Assembly: GCA_963691705.1 (NCBI GenBank)
Contig: OY829546.1
Location: forward strand, 29,978,040-30,042,039
DNA length: 64,000 nt
Source: Viola odorata
Lineage: Eukaryota > Streptophyta > Magnoliopsida > Malpighiales > Violaceae
Direction: 5' to 3'
The notes beneath the pieces were generated by a model. That model did no database searches. It was given only the letters and a program-made list of their open reading frames with translations, and was not told where the DNA came from. Position 1 is the stretch's first letter; each line of letters opens with the position of its first letter. Positions 1 to 9,900 of the stretch are shown here, one piece after another. Made by a program: the position numbers and the translations under genes.

Positions 1-35
1 AGTCTCGTTCTTTTTCCAAAAATATCATAGATTAT

Positions 36-41
36 TTTATT
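36..41 (-). terminator. AATAAA polyadenylation-signal-like motif
   Basis: The minus strand reads GAATAAAATAATC. It lies about 125 bp downstream of the start site predicted from CTATATAG. This spacing fits the R region of an LTR, where the same signal is transcribed at the 5' end and used at the 3' end. AATAAA is frequent in AT-rich DNA, so the support comes from its place in the order of elements rather than from the motif. Confidence 0.4.
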
Positions 42-53
42 CATACGGCAAGG

Positions 54-63
54 CCTTTAAATA
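54..63 (-). promoter_or_regulatory. Second TATA-like motif, polymorphic between head types
   Basis: On the minus strand type A heads read TATTTAAAGG and type B heads TATTTTAAGG. It lies only 12 bp upstream of the AATAAA motif. It is therefore a weaker promoter candidate than CTATATAG, since a transcript started about 30 bp further on would miss the AATAAA. It is most useful as a diagnostic site for the A/B haplotypes. Confidence 0.25.
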
Positions 64-93
64 GGCTAGGAAAATTACAAACTTAGAAATAAA

Positions 94-183
94 TAATTCC
101 TAAACAGATAATTCCTAAATAGATAATTCCTAAATAAATAATTCCAAATTTAATAATCCCTAAATAAATAATCCCTAAATAAG
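94..183. repeat. Nested 15-bp AT-rich minisatellite (six units in U1)
   Basis: Six imperfect 15-bp units follow one another at 94, 109, 124, 139, 154 and 169. The first four have the form TAATTCC(T/A)AAAnnnn and the last two TAATCCCTAAATAA. Units of 1139 bp carry five copies, lacking one of the TAATCCC copies; units of 1154 bp carry six. In U1, U3 and U5 the fourth copy ends ATTTAA instead of the usual AATAAA. The array lies between the TATA-like box and the AATAAA motif of the minus strand, so copy number changes the predicted start-site region and leader length. Slippage or unequal crossover between the 15-bp copies explains the length classes. Confidence 0.95.
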
Positions 184-191
184 CCAAAACT

Positions 192-199
192 CTATATAG
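192..199 (-). promoter_or_regulatory. TATA-like box CTATATAG
   Basis: The palindromic octamer CTATATAG is present in the units I checked except U14, where position 15076 changes it to CTGTATAG on the plus strand. On the minus strand it lies about 60 bp downstream of two telo-box motifs and just before the minisatellite. That places a start site about 30 bp further on, at roughly 165. Because the box is symmetric, its strand is inferred from the surrounding elements. A functional promoter is not shown. Confidence 0.5.
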
Positions 200-249
200 T
201 AATTAAAAATACATAAAATAGGAAATATTAATCCATACCCTCCTTTGCC

Positions 250-275
250 AAACCCTAGTCGTCGCCAAACCCTAG
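250..275 (-). promoter_or_regulatory. Paired telo-box motifs (AAACCCTAG x2, 17 bp apart)
   Basis: AAACCCTAG occurs at 250-258 and 267-275 inside an 11-bp direct repeat, CCAAACCCTAG. The motif is the core of the plant telo-box, known in promoters of ribosomal-protein and cell-cycle genes and bound in Arabidopsis by TRB-family and Pur-alpha proteins. Both copies have the same orientation and lie about 60 and 75 bp upstream of the minus-strand TATA-like box. One copy is lost in U48 by a deletion between the two repeats. Confidence 0.5.
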
Positions 276-281
276 CCGACT

Positions 282-323
282 TGGGCTTTCTGGTGCGCCT
301 ATGCGTGCGCTCTGCTTGGCCCA
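282..323 (-). promoter_or_regulatory. Site-II-type motifs beside the telo-boxes
   Basis: TGGGCT lies on the plus strand at 282-287 and TGGGCC on the minus strand at 323-318. TGGGCY elements are the known partners of telo-boxes in plant promoters, where they are bound by TCP-family factors. The cluster precedes the telo-boxes and then the TATA-like box in minus-strand order. This is the GC-rich part of an otherwise AT-rich unit. The motifs are short, and activity is inferred only from clustering and order. Confidence 0.4.
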
Positions 324-334
324 CGCGGCTTGCG

Positions 335-349
335 ATACGAGGATCGTAT
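335..349. other. Perfect inverted repeat ATACGA-GGA-TCGTAT
   Basis: Six-base arms flank a three-base loop. The palindrome abuts the polypurine tract, at the inferred outer edge of the U3-like region. It could form a small hairpin or be a protein-binding site. Its place at the expected LTR end may instead reflect rearranged element termini. It is unchanged in the units I compared. Confidence 0.6.
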
Positions 350-350
350 G

Positions 351-386
351 ATCCCCTCCCTCTTATCAAAGGTTCGCCCTCGAATC
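351..386 (-). pseudogene. Relic resembling the C-terminus of a Ty3/gypsy polyprotein, plus polypurine tract
   Basis: Translated on the minus strand from 386, the twelve codons read D-S-R-A-N-L, stop, stop, E-G-G-D. Many plant Ty3/gypsy polyproteins end in a stretch of the type DSRxNxFQEGxxD, and two stops here stand where F/L-Q would be. The DNA then forms a 12-base purine run, AAGAGGGAGGGG (364 to 353), directly before the U3-like segment, as expected of a polypurine tract that primes second-strand synthesis. The stops are in every unit read, so the relic was already broken when amplification began. In U42, U43, U45, U48, U50, U52, U54 and U56 a GGTTCG to GGGTCG change turns N into T. In U9, U12 and U15 an AGGTTCG to ATGTTCG change alters the codon after N. 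The family match is from memory of the motif. Confidence 0.5.
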
Positions 387-445
387 TCATTCTGCATAGG
401 GGTTGTATCGCAATCCCTCTTAGCATCAAGCCTTGCTTCTGCCAT

Positions 446-657
446 CTTTATTCACCTAAATCAAACTTAACACAAGAAAGTGGAAATCTATTTTCGGCGA
501 ACACAGTTTAGTAAACCAAGCACAACTTTTGATTCCGATGTCCGAATTGCTTGATTCTTCTTGATTTAGATTCCTAACAGATAGGGCTTTCCAAGGAACT
601 AAGATTCACTGAAATTGGACTCCAATAGGTATGTATTGAAATATGATTTCGAGACTA
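446..657. other. Part of unit with no recognised feature
   Basis: This AT-rich segment separates the short ATG frame from the internal duplications. On the minus strand it would be leader sequence just upstream of the ATG at 445. I see no domain, structural RNA or strong motif in it. Variants here include CTAACATATAGG in U42, U43 and U46, and an in-frame TAA of the plus-strand open frame (CTAAATAAAAC) in U42 and U43. Confidence 0.6.
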
Positions 658-767
658 ACACTTTTGTGGACTGTTTTTGTGACTCTTTTGTGACTCTTCT
701 CGTGACTTAAATAAAAGACTCAAAATAGAAAAGTAATGACACTTTGGTGGACTGATTTTGTGACTCT
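658..767. repeat. 29-bp imperfect direct duplication inside the unit
   Basis: Bases 658-686 and 739-767 match at 27 of 29 positions (both contain GTGGACTG and TTTTGTGACTCT) with an 81-bp offset. Between them GTGACTCTT recurs in short form (GTGACTCTTTTGTGACTCTT, then CTCGTGACTT). This is an older, inner layer of tandem duplication that predates amplification of the unit, since every unit shares it. Confidence 0.85.
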
Positions 768-930
768 AATTGACACAACGACAAAAGTAAAGGATAGTTA
801 CCAAACTTGAATGCCTTGAGCTCCGCTACTAACTGATAAGGCTCCAGTCGCCTAGAGACTTAGTAATGAAATTGTGATCTAGTTCAAAGCTTGGATTTCG
901 AATGCGGAAACATAACTCAAAGAAAACCGT

Positions 931-1040
931 GAAACTCCAACACTGAGAGCTCTTGGCACTTCACGTCGAATCCCTTGAGGTTCTTGTGTCAAACCGATGA
1001 ATCTCCAAGACTGGGTGCTCTTGGCAATTCAAAGACGAAT
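931..1040. repeat. 42-bp diverged direct duplication, 68-bp offset
   Basis: Bases 931-972 and 999-1040 align along their length around the shared cores CTCCAA-ACTG, GCTCTTGGCA-TTC and GACGAAT/GTCGAAT. They are clearly more diverged than the 29-bp pair, suggesting an earlier event. In U8, U11 and U14 the first copy carries GCACATCACG instead of GCACTTCACG. Confidence 0.75.
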
Positions 1041-1111
1041 GACTCAATAGATAGCAACATCGGGCTTTACTTGTGGCTACTCTCAGCTTGCGATACTAGG
1101 AATAGAACAAG

Positions 1112-1124
1112 GTTCCAAAGGAAC
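1112..1124. other. Small inverted repeat GTTCC-NNN-GGAAC with A/B diagnostic loop
   Basis: Five-base arms flank a loop that is AAA before type A heads and ATA before type B heads. The loop change is linked to two further sites across the unit boundary (AAGAC or AACAC just before the head; TTTAAA or TTAAAA near base 57). The three sites together define the two head haplotypes. Confidence 0.75.
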
Positions 1125-4100
1125 GGTTTATGAGGACGCACCTCTCAAAGACAAAGTCTCGTTCTTTTTCCAAAAATATCATAGATTATTTTATTCATAC
1201 GGCAAGGCCTTTAAATAGGCTAGGAAAATTACAAACTTAGAAATAAATAATTCCTAAACAGATAATTCCTAAATAGATAATTCCTAAATAAATAATTCCA
1301 AAATAAATAATCCCTAAATAAATAATCCCTAAATAAGCCAAAACTCTATATAGTAATTAAAAATACATAAAATAGGAAATATTAATCCATACCCTCCTTT
1401 GCCAAACCCTAGTCGTCGCCAAACCCTAGCCGACTTGGGCTTTCTGGTGCGCCTATGCGTGCGCGCTGCTTGGCCCACGCGGCTTGCGATACGAGGATCG
1501 TATGATCCCCTCCCTCTTATCAAAGGTTCGCCCTCGAATCTCATTCTGCATAGGGGTTGTATCGCAATCCCTCTTAGCATCAAGCCTTGCTTCTGCCATC
1601 TTTATTCACCTAAATCAAACTTAACACAAGAAAGTGGAAATCTATTTTCGGCGAACACAGTTTAGTAAACCAAGCACAACTTTTGATTCCGATGTCCGAA
1701 TTGCTTGATTCTTCTTGATTTAGATTCCTAACAGATAGGGCTTTCCAAGGAACTAAGATTCACTGAAATTGGACTCCAATAGGTATGTATTGAAATATGA
1801 TTTCGAGACTAACACTTTTGTGGACTATTTTTGTGACTCTTTTGTGACTCTTCTCGTGACTTAAATAAAAGACTCAAAATAGAAAAGTAATGACACTTTG
1901 GTGGACTGATTTTGTGACTCTAATTGACACAACGAAAAAAGTAAAGGATAGTTACCAAACTTGAACGCCTTGAGCTCCGCTACTAACTGATAAGGCTCCA
2001 GTCGCCTAGAGACTTAGCAATGAAATTGTGATCTAGTTCAAAGCTTGGATTTCGAATGCGGAAACATAACTCAAAGAAAACCGTGAAACTCCAACACTGA
2101 GAGCTCTTGGCACTTCACGTCGAATCCCTTGAGGTTCTTGTGTCAAACCGATGAATCTCCAAGACTGGGTGCTCTTGGCAATTCAAAGACGAATGACTCA
2201 ATAGATAGCAACATCGGGCTTTACTTGTGGCTACTCTCAGCTTGCGATACTAGGAATAGAACAAGGTTCCAAAGGAACGGTTTATGAGGACGCACCTCTC
2301 AAAGACAAAGTCTCGTTCTTTTTCCAAAAATATCATAGATTATTTTATTCATACGGCAAGGCCTTTAAATAGGCTAGGAAAATTACAAACTTAGAAATAA
2401 ATAATTCCTAAACAGATAATTCCTAAATAGATAATTCCTAAATAAATAATTCCAAATTTAATAATCCCTAAATAAATAATCCCTAAATAAGCCAAAACTC
2501 TATATAGTAATTAAAAATACATAAAATAGGAAATATTAATCCATACCCTCCTTTGCCAAACCCTAGTCGTCGCCAAACCCTAGCCGACTTGGGCTTTCTG
2601 GTGCGCCTATGCGTGCGCTCTGCTTGGCCCACGCGGCTTGCGATACGAGGATCGTATGATCCCCTCCCTCTTATCAAAGGTTCGCCCTCGAATCTCATTC
2701 TGCATAGGGGTTGTATCGCAATCCCTCTTAGCATCAAGCCTTGCTTCTGCCATCTTTATTCACCTAAATCAAACTTAACACAAGAAAGTGGAAATCTATT
2801 TTCGGCGAACACAGTTTAGTAAACCAAGCACAACTTTTGATTCCGATGTCCGAATTGCTTGATTCTTCTTGATTTAGATTCCTAACAGATAGGGCTTTCC
2901 AAGGAACTAAGATTCACTGAAATTGGACTCCAATAGGTATGTATTGAAATATGATTTCGAGACTAACACTTTTGTGGACTGTTTTTGTGACTCTTTTGTG
3001 ACTCTTCTCGTGACTTAAATAAAAGACTCAAAATAGAAAAGTAATGACACTTTGGTGGACTGATTTTGTGACTCTAATTGACACAACGACAAAAGTAAAG
3101 GATAGTTACCAAACTTGAATGCCTTGAGCTCCGCTACTAACTGATAAGGCTCCAGTCGCCTAGAGACTTAGTAATGAAATTGTGATCTAGTTCAAAGCTT
3201 GGATTTCGAATGCGGAAACATAACTCAAAGAAAACCGTGAAACTCCAACACTGAGAGCTCTTGGCACTTCACGTCGAATCCCTTGAGGTTCTTGTGTCAA
3301 ACCGATGAATCTCCAAGACTGGGTGCTCTTGGCAATTCAAAGACGAATGACTCAATAGATAGCAACATCGGGCTTTACTTGTGGCTACTCTCAGCTTGCG
3401 ATACTAGGAATAGAACAAGGTTCCAAAGGAACGGTTTATGAGGACGCACCTCTCAAAGACAAAGTCTCGTTCTTTTTCCAAAAATATCATAGATTATTTT
3501 ATTCATACGGCAAGGCCTTTAAATAGGCTAGGAAAATTACAAACTTAGAAATAAATAATTCCTAAACAGATAATTCCTAAATAGATAATTCCTAAATAAA
3601 TAATTCCAAAATAAATAATCCCTAAATAAATAATCCCTAAATAAGCCAAAACTCTATATAGTAATTAAAAATACATAAAATAGGAAATATTAATCCATAC
3701 CCTCCTTTGCCAAACCCTAGTCGTCGCCAAACCCTAGCCGACTTGGGCTTTCTGGTGCGCCTATGCGTGCGCGCTGCTTGGCCCACGCGGCTTGCGATAC
3801 GAGGATCGTATGATCCCCTCCCTCTTATCAAAGGTTCGCCCTCGAATCTCATTCTGCATAGGGGTTGTATCGCAATCCCTCTTAGCATCAAGCCTTGCTT
3901 CTGCCATCTTTATTCACCTAAATCAAACTTAACACAAGAAAGTGGAAATCTATTTTCGGCGAACACAGTTTAGTAAACCAAGCACAACTTTTGATTCCGA
4001 TGTCCGAATTGCTTGATTCTTCTTGATTTAGATTCCTAACAGATAGGGCTTTCCAAGGAACTAAGATTCACTGAAATTGGACTCCAATAGGTATGTATTG

Positions 4101-5770
4101 AAATATGATTTCGAGACTAACACTTTTGTGGACTATTTTTGTGACTCTTTTGTGACTCTTCTCGTGACTTAAATAAAAGACTCAAAATAGAAAAGTAATG
4201 ACACTTTGGTGGACTGATTTTGTGACTCTAATTGACACAACGAAAAAAGTAAAGGATAGTTACCAAACTTGAACGCCTTGAGCTCCGCTACTAACTGATA
4301 AGGCTCCAGTCGCCTAGAGACTTAGCAATGAAATTGTGATCTAGTTCAAAGCTTGGATTTCGAATGCGGAAACATAACTCAAAGAAAACCGTGAAACTCC
4401 AACACTGAGAGCTCTTGGCACTTCACGTCGAATCCCTTGAGGTTCTTGTGTCAAACCGATGAATCTCCAAGACTGGGTGCTCTTGGCAATTCAAAGACGA
4501 ATGACTCAATAGATAGCAACATCGGGCTTTACTTGTGGCTACTCTCAGCTTGCGATACTAGGAATAGAACAAGGTTCCAAAGGAACGGTTTATGAGGACG
4601 CACCTCTCAAAGACAAAGTCTCGTTCTTTTTCCAAAAATATCATAGATTATTTTATTCATACGGCAAGGCCTTTAAATAGGCTAGGAAAATTACAAACTT
4701 AGAAATAAATAATTCCTAAACAGATAATTCCTAAATAGATAATTCCTAAATAAATAATTCCAAATTTAATAATCCCTAAATAAATAATCCCTAAATAAGC
4801 CAAAACTCTATATAGTAATTAAAAATACATAAAATAGGAAATATTAATCCATACCCTCCTTTGCCAAACCCTAGTCGTCGCCAAACCCTAGCCGACTTGG
4901 GCTTTCTGGTGCGCCTATGCGTGCGCTCTGCTTGGCCCACGCGGCTTGCGATACGAGGATCGTATGATCCCCTCCCTCTTATCAAAGGTTCGCCCTCGAA
5001 TCTCATTCTGCATAGGGGTTGTATCGCAATCCCTCTTAGCATCAAGCCTTGCTTCTGCCATCTTTATTCACCTAAATCAAACTTAACACAAGAAAGTGGA
5101 AATCTATTTTCGGCGAACACAGTTTAGTAAACCAAGCACAACTTTTGATTCCGATGTCCGAATTGCTTGATTCTTCTTGATTTAGATTCCTAACAGATAG
5201 GGCTTTCCAAGGAACTAAGATTCACTGAAATTGGACTCCAATAGGTATGTATTGAAATATGATTTCGAGACTAACACATTTGTGGACTGTTTTTGTGACT
5301 CTTTTGTGACTCTTCTCGTGACTTAAATAAAAGACTCAAAATAGAAAAGTAATGACACTTTGGTGGACTGATTTTGTGACTCTAATTGACACAACGACAA
5401 AAGTAAAGGATAGTTACCAAACTTGAATGCCTTGAGCTCCGCTACTAACTGATAAGGCTCCAGTCGCCTAGAGACTTAGTAATGAAATTGTGATCTAGTT
5501 CAAAGCTTGGATTTCGAATGCGGAAACATAACTCAAAGAAAACCGTGAAACTCCAACACTGAGAGCTCTTGGCACTTCACGTCGAATCCCTTGAGGTTCT
5601 TGTGTCAAACCGATGAATCTCCAAGACTGGGTGCTCTTGGCAATTCAAAGACGAATGACTCAATAGATAGCAACATCGGGCTTTACTTGTGGCTACTCTC
5701 AGCTTGCGATACTAGGAATAGAACAAGGTTCCAAAGGAACGGTTTATGAGGACGCACCTCTCAAAGACAA

Positions 5771-6909
5771 AGTCTCGTTCTTTTTCCAAAAATATCATAG
5801 ATTATTTTATTCATACGGCAAGGCCTTTAAATAGGCTAGGAAAATTACAAACTTAGAAATAAATAATTCCTAAACAGATAATTCCTAAATAGATAATTCC
5901 TAAATAAATAATTCCAAAATAAATAATCCCTAAATAAGCCAAAACTCTATATAGTAATTAAAAATACATAAAATAGGAAATATTAATCCATACCCTCCTT
6001 TGCCAAACCCTAGTCGTCGCCAAACCCTAGCCGACTTGGGCTTTCTGGTGCGCCTATGCGTGCGCGCTGCTTGGCCCACGCGGCTTGCGATACGAGGATC
6101 GTATGATCCCCTCCCTCTTATCAAAGGTTCGCCCTCGAATCTCATTCTGCATAGGGGTTGTATCGCAATCCCTCTTAGCATCAAGCCTTGCTTCTGCCAT
6201 CTTTATTCACCTAAATCAAACTTAACACAAGAAAGTGGAAATCTATTTTCGGCGAACACAGTTTAGTAAACCAAGCACAACTTTTGATTCCGATGTCCGA
6301 ATTGCTTGATTCTTCTTGATTTAGATTCCTAACAGATAGGGCTTTCCAAGGAACTAAGATTCACTGAAATTGGACTCCAATAGGTATGTATTGAAATATG
6401 ATTTCGAGACTAACACTTTTGTGGACTGTTTTTGTGACTCTTTTGTGACTCTTCTCGTGACTTAAATAAAAGACTCAAAATAGAAAAGTAATGACACTTT
6501 GGTGGACTGATTTTGTGACTCTAATTGACACAACGACAAAAGTAAAGGATAGTTACCAAACTTGAATGCCTTGAGCTCCGCTACTAACTGATAAGGCTCC
6601 AGTCGCCTAGAGACTTAGTAATGAAATTGTGATCTAGTTCAAAGCTTGGATTTCGAATGCGGAAACATAACTCAAAGAAAACCGTGAAACTCCAACACTG
6701 AGAGCTCTTGGCACTTCACGTCGAATCCCTTGAGGTTCTTGTGTCAAACCGATGAATCTCCAAGACTGGGTGCTCTTGGCAATTCAAAGACGAATGACTC
6801 AATAGATAGCAACATCGGGCTTTACTTGTGGCTACTCTCAGCTTGTGATACTAGGAATAGAACAAGGTTCCAAAGGAACGGTTTATGAGGACGCACCTCT
6901 CAAAGACAA
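5771..6909. repeat. U6: transitional 1139-bp unit with type A head
   Basis: This is the first 1139-bp unit. It keeps the type A head of the preceding dimer block but has five minisatellite copies, GCGCGCTGC and the U1-like GACTGTTTTTG and ACGACAAAAG. It shares none of the diagnostic changes of U9 or U8. A private CTTGTGATAC lies near 6845, in one of the three TTGCGATA octamers. Confidence 0.8.
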
Positions 6910-9900
6910 AGTCTCGTTCTTTTTCCAAAAATATCATAGATTATTTTATTCATACGGCAAGGCCTTTAAATAGGCTAGGAAAATTACAAACTTAGAAATA
7001 AATAATTCCTAAACAGATAATTCCTAAATAGATAATTCCTAAATAAATAATTCCAAAATAAATAATCCCTAAATAAGCCAAAACTCTATATAGTAATTAA
7101 AAATACATAAAATAGGAAATATTAATCCATACCCTCCTTTGCCAAACCCTAGTCGTCGCCAAACCCTAGCCGACTTGGGCTTTCTGGTGCGCCTATGCGT
7201 GCGCGCTGCTTGGCCCACGCGGCTTGCGATACGAGGATCGTATGATCCCCTCCCTCTTATCAAAGGTTCGCCCTCGAATCTCATTCTGCATAGGGGTTGT
7301 ATCGCAATCCCTCTTAGCATCATGCCTTGCTTCTGCCATCTTTATTCACCTAAATCAAACTTAACACAAGAAAGTGGAAATCTATTTTCGGCGAACACAG
7401 TTTAGTAAACCAAGCACAACTTTTGATTCCGATGTCCGAATTGCTTGATTCTTCTTGATTTAGATTCCTAACAGATAGGGCTTTCCAAGGAACTAAGATT
7501 CACTGAAATTGGACTCCAATAGGTATGTATTGAAATATGATTTCGAGACTAACACTTTTGTGGACTGTTTTTGTGACTCTTTTGTGACTCTTCTCGTGAC
7601 TTAAATAAAAGACTCAAAATAGAAAAGTAATGACACTTTGGTGGACTGATTTTGTGACTCTAATTGACACAACGACAAAAGTAAAGGATAGTTACCAAAC
7701 TTGAATGCCTTGAGCTCCGCTACTAACTGATAAGGCTCCAGTCGCCTAGAGACTTAGTAATGAAATTGTGATCTAGTTCAAAGCTTGGATTTCGAATGCG
7801 GAAACATAACTCAAAGAAAACCGTGAAACTCCAACACTGAGAGCTCTTGGCACTTCACGTCGAATCCCTTGAGGTTCTTGTGTCAAACCGATGAATCTCC
7901 AAGACTGGGTGCTCTTGGCAATTCAAAGACGAATGACTCAATAGATAGCAACATCGGGCTTTACTTGTGGCTACTCTCAGCTTGCGATACTAGGAATAGA
8001 ACAAGGTTCCATAGGAACGGTTTATGAGGACGCACCTCTCAAACACAAAGTCTCGTTCTTTTTCCAAAAATATCATAGATTATTTTATTCATACGGCAAG
8101 GCCTTAAAATAGGCTAGGAAAATTACAAACTTAGAAATAAATAATTCCTAAACAGATAATTCCTAAATAGATAATTCCTAAATAAATAATTCCAAAATAA
8201 ATAATCCCTAAATAAGCCAAAACTCTATATAGTAATTAAAAATACATAAAATAGGAAATATTAATCCATACCCTCCTTTGCCAAACCCTAGTCGTCGCCA
8301 AACCCTAGCCGACTTGGGCTTTCTGGTGCGCCTATGCGTGCGCGCTGCTTGGCCCACGCGGCTTGCGATACGAGGATCGTATGATCCCCTCCCTCTTATC
8401 AAAGGTTCGCCCTCGAATCTCATTCTGCATAGGGGTTGTATCGCAATCCCTCTTAGCATCAAGCCTTGCTTCTGCCATCTTTATTCACCTAAATCAAACT
8501 TAACACAAGAAAGTGGAAATCTATTTTCGGCGAACACAGTTTAGTAAACCAAGCACAACTTTTGATTCCGATGTCCGAATTGCTTGATTCTTCTTGATTT
8601 AGATTCCTAACAGATAGGGCTTTCCAAGGAACTAAGATTCACTGAAATTGGACTCCAATAGGTATGTATTGAAATATGATTTCGAGACTAACACTTTTGT
8701 GGACTGTTTTTGTGACTCTTTTGTGACTCTTCTCGTGACTTAAATAAAAGACTCAAAATAGAAAAGTAATGACACTTTGGTGGACTGATTTTGTGACTCT
8801 AATTGACACAACGACAAAAGTAAAGGATAGTTACCAAACTTGAATGCCTTGAGCTCCGCTACTAACTGATAAGGCTCCAGTCGCCTAGAGACTTAGTAAT
8901 GAAATTGTGATCTAGTTCAAAGCTTGGATTTCGAATGCGGAAACATAACTCAAAGAAAACCGTGAAACTCCAACACTGAGAGCTCTTGGCACATCACGTC
9001 GAATCCCTTGAGGTTCTTGTGTCAAACTGATGAATCTCCAAGACTGGGTGCTCTTGGCAATTCAAAGACGAATGACTCAATAGATAGCAACATCGGGCTT
9101 TACTTGTGGCTACTCTCAGCTTGCGATACTAGGAATAGAACAAGGTTCCATAGGAACGGTTTATGAGGACGCACCTCTCAAACACAAAGTCTCGTTCTTT
9201 TTCCAAAAATATCATAGATTATTTTATTCATACGGCAAGGCCTTAAAATAGGCTAGGAAAATTACAAACTTAGAAATAAATAATTCCTAAACAGATAATT
9301 CCTAAATAGATAATTCCAAAATAAATAATTCCAAAATAAATAATCCCTAAATAAGCCAAAACTCTATATAGTAATTAAAAATACATAAAATAGGAAATAT
9401 TAATCCATACCCTCCTTTGCCAAACCCTAGTCGTCGACAAACCCTAGCCGACTTGGGCTTTCTGGTGCGCCTATGCGTGCGCGCTGCTTGGCCCCCGCGG
9501 CTTGCGATACGAGGATCGTATGATCCCCTCCCTCTTATCAAATGTTCGCCCTCGAATCTCATTCTGCATAGGGGTTGTATCGCAATCCCTCTTAGCATCA
9601 AGCCTTGCTTCTGCCATCTTTATTCACCTAAATCAAACTTAACACAAGAAAGTGGAAATCTATTTTCGGCAAACACAGTTTAGTAAACCAAGCACAACTT
9701 TTGATTCCGATGTCCGAATTGCTTGATTCTTCTTGATTTAGATTCCTAACAGATAGGGCTTTCCAAGGAACTAAGATTCACTGAAATTGGATTCCAATAG
9801 GTTTGTATTGAAATATGATTTCGAGACTAACACTTTTGTGGACTGTTTTTGTGACTCTTTTGTGACTCTTCTCGTGACTTAAATAAAAGACTCAAAATAG

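Larger units (their letters stand above)
299..445 (-). pseudogene. 48-codon ATG frame running into the polyprotein-end relic and U3-like region
   Basis: A minus-strand ATG at 445-443 in good context (A at -3, G at +4) opens MAEARLDAKRDCDTTPMQ and ends at TAG 301-299. It may be the first codons of a retroelement gag fused by internal deletion to the element's 3' end, because it is preceded by a long leader and then runs through the polypurine tract. Nothing in it matches a domain I recognise, and a functional peptide is unlikely. The frame is open in the common unit type. The upstream G to A change typical of U41-U56 (near 406 in U1) is a missense here but creates a stop in the overlapping minus-strand frame. 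Confidence 0.35.
1..1154 (-). mobile_element. Reference unit U1: probable LTR-retrotransposon-derived monomer
   Basis: Read on the minus strand, the unit has the parts of an internally deleted plant Ty3/gypsy-like element. In order these are a short ATG frame (445 to 299), a polyprotein-end-like relic (386 to 351), a polypurine tract (364 to 353), U3-like promoter elements (323 to 192), a minisatellite where transcription would start (183 to 94), AATAAA (41 to 36), and a leader running through the adjacent unit. No reverse transcriptase, integrase, protease or RNase H sequence is present, so a unit could not move by itself. I could not find a convincing tRNA primer-binding site or clear TG...CA termini, so the exact LTR borders are unknown. 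The order of parts is seen in the sequence; the retroelement origin is inferred. Confidence 0.55.
1..5770. repeat. U1-U5: dimeric higher-order repeat, 2308 bp
   Basis: All five units are 1154 bp with type A heads, and they alternate between two forms. U1, U3 and U5 carry CCAAATTTAATAATCC, GCGCTCTGC, GACTGTTTTTG, ACGACAAAAG and TTAGTAATG. U2 and U4 carry CCAAAATAAATAATCC, GCGCGCTGC, GACTATTTTTG, ACGAAAAAAG, TTGAACGCC and TTAGCAATG. The block therefore holds two and a half copies of a dimer. U5 has a private ACACATTTG near 5276. Confidence 0.92.

Noticed and set aside
94..275. Interstitial telomere tract
   Set aside because: AAACCCT-type heptamers occur as isolated motifs and within a 15-bp repeat, never as consecutive 7-bp telomere repeats.
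175..429. Recurrent minus-strand open frame of 84 codons (71 in U41-U50, U52-U54 and U56; none listed in U48)
   Set aside because: Its listed start is TTG followed by ATG. It is shortened by an inherited TAA in a whole subfamily and runs into AT-rich minisatellite sequence. Arginine-rich composition follows from the local GC-rich stretch, and there is no sign of protein-level constraint.
245..511. Recurrent plus-strand open frame of 88 codons (and 72-, 76- and 94-codon forms)
   Set aside because: The common form starts at TTG, not ATG. It spans the promoter-like and polypurine parts of the unit, has no recognisable domain, and is cut to 72 codons by TAA in U42 and U43. It recurs only because the unit recurs.
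1101..1130. CENP-B-box-like site
   Set aside because: The GGTTCC-GGAACGG stretch resembles it only loosely and lacks the essential spacing of the known box.
446..1154. tRNA primer-binding site for the inferred retroelement
   Set aside because: Several minus-strand TGG triplets were examined (for example TGGTAACTATCC and TGGAGCCTTATC), but none continues as a tRNA 3'-end complement that I recognise, and no preceding CA terminus is clear.
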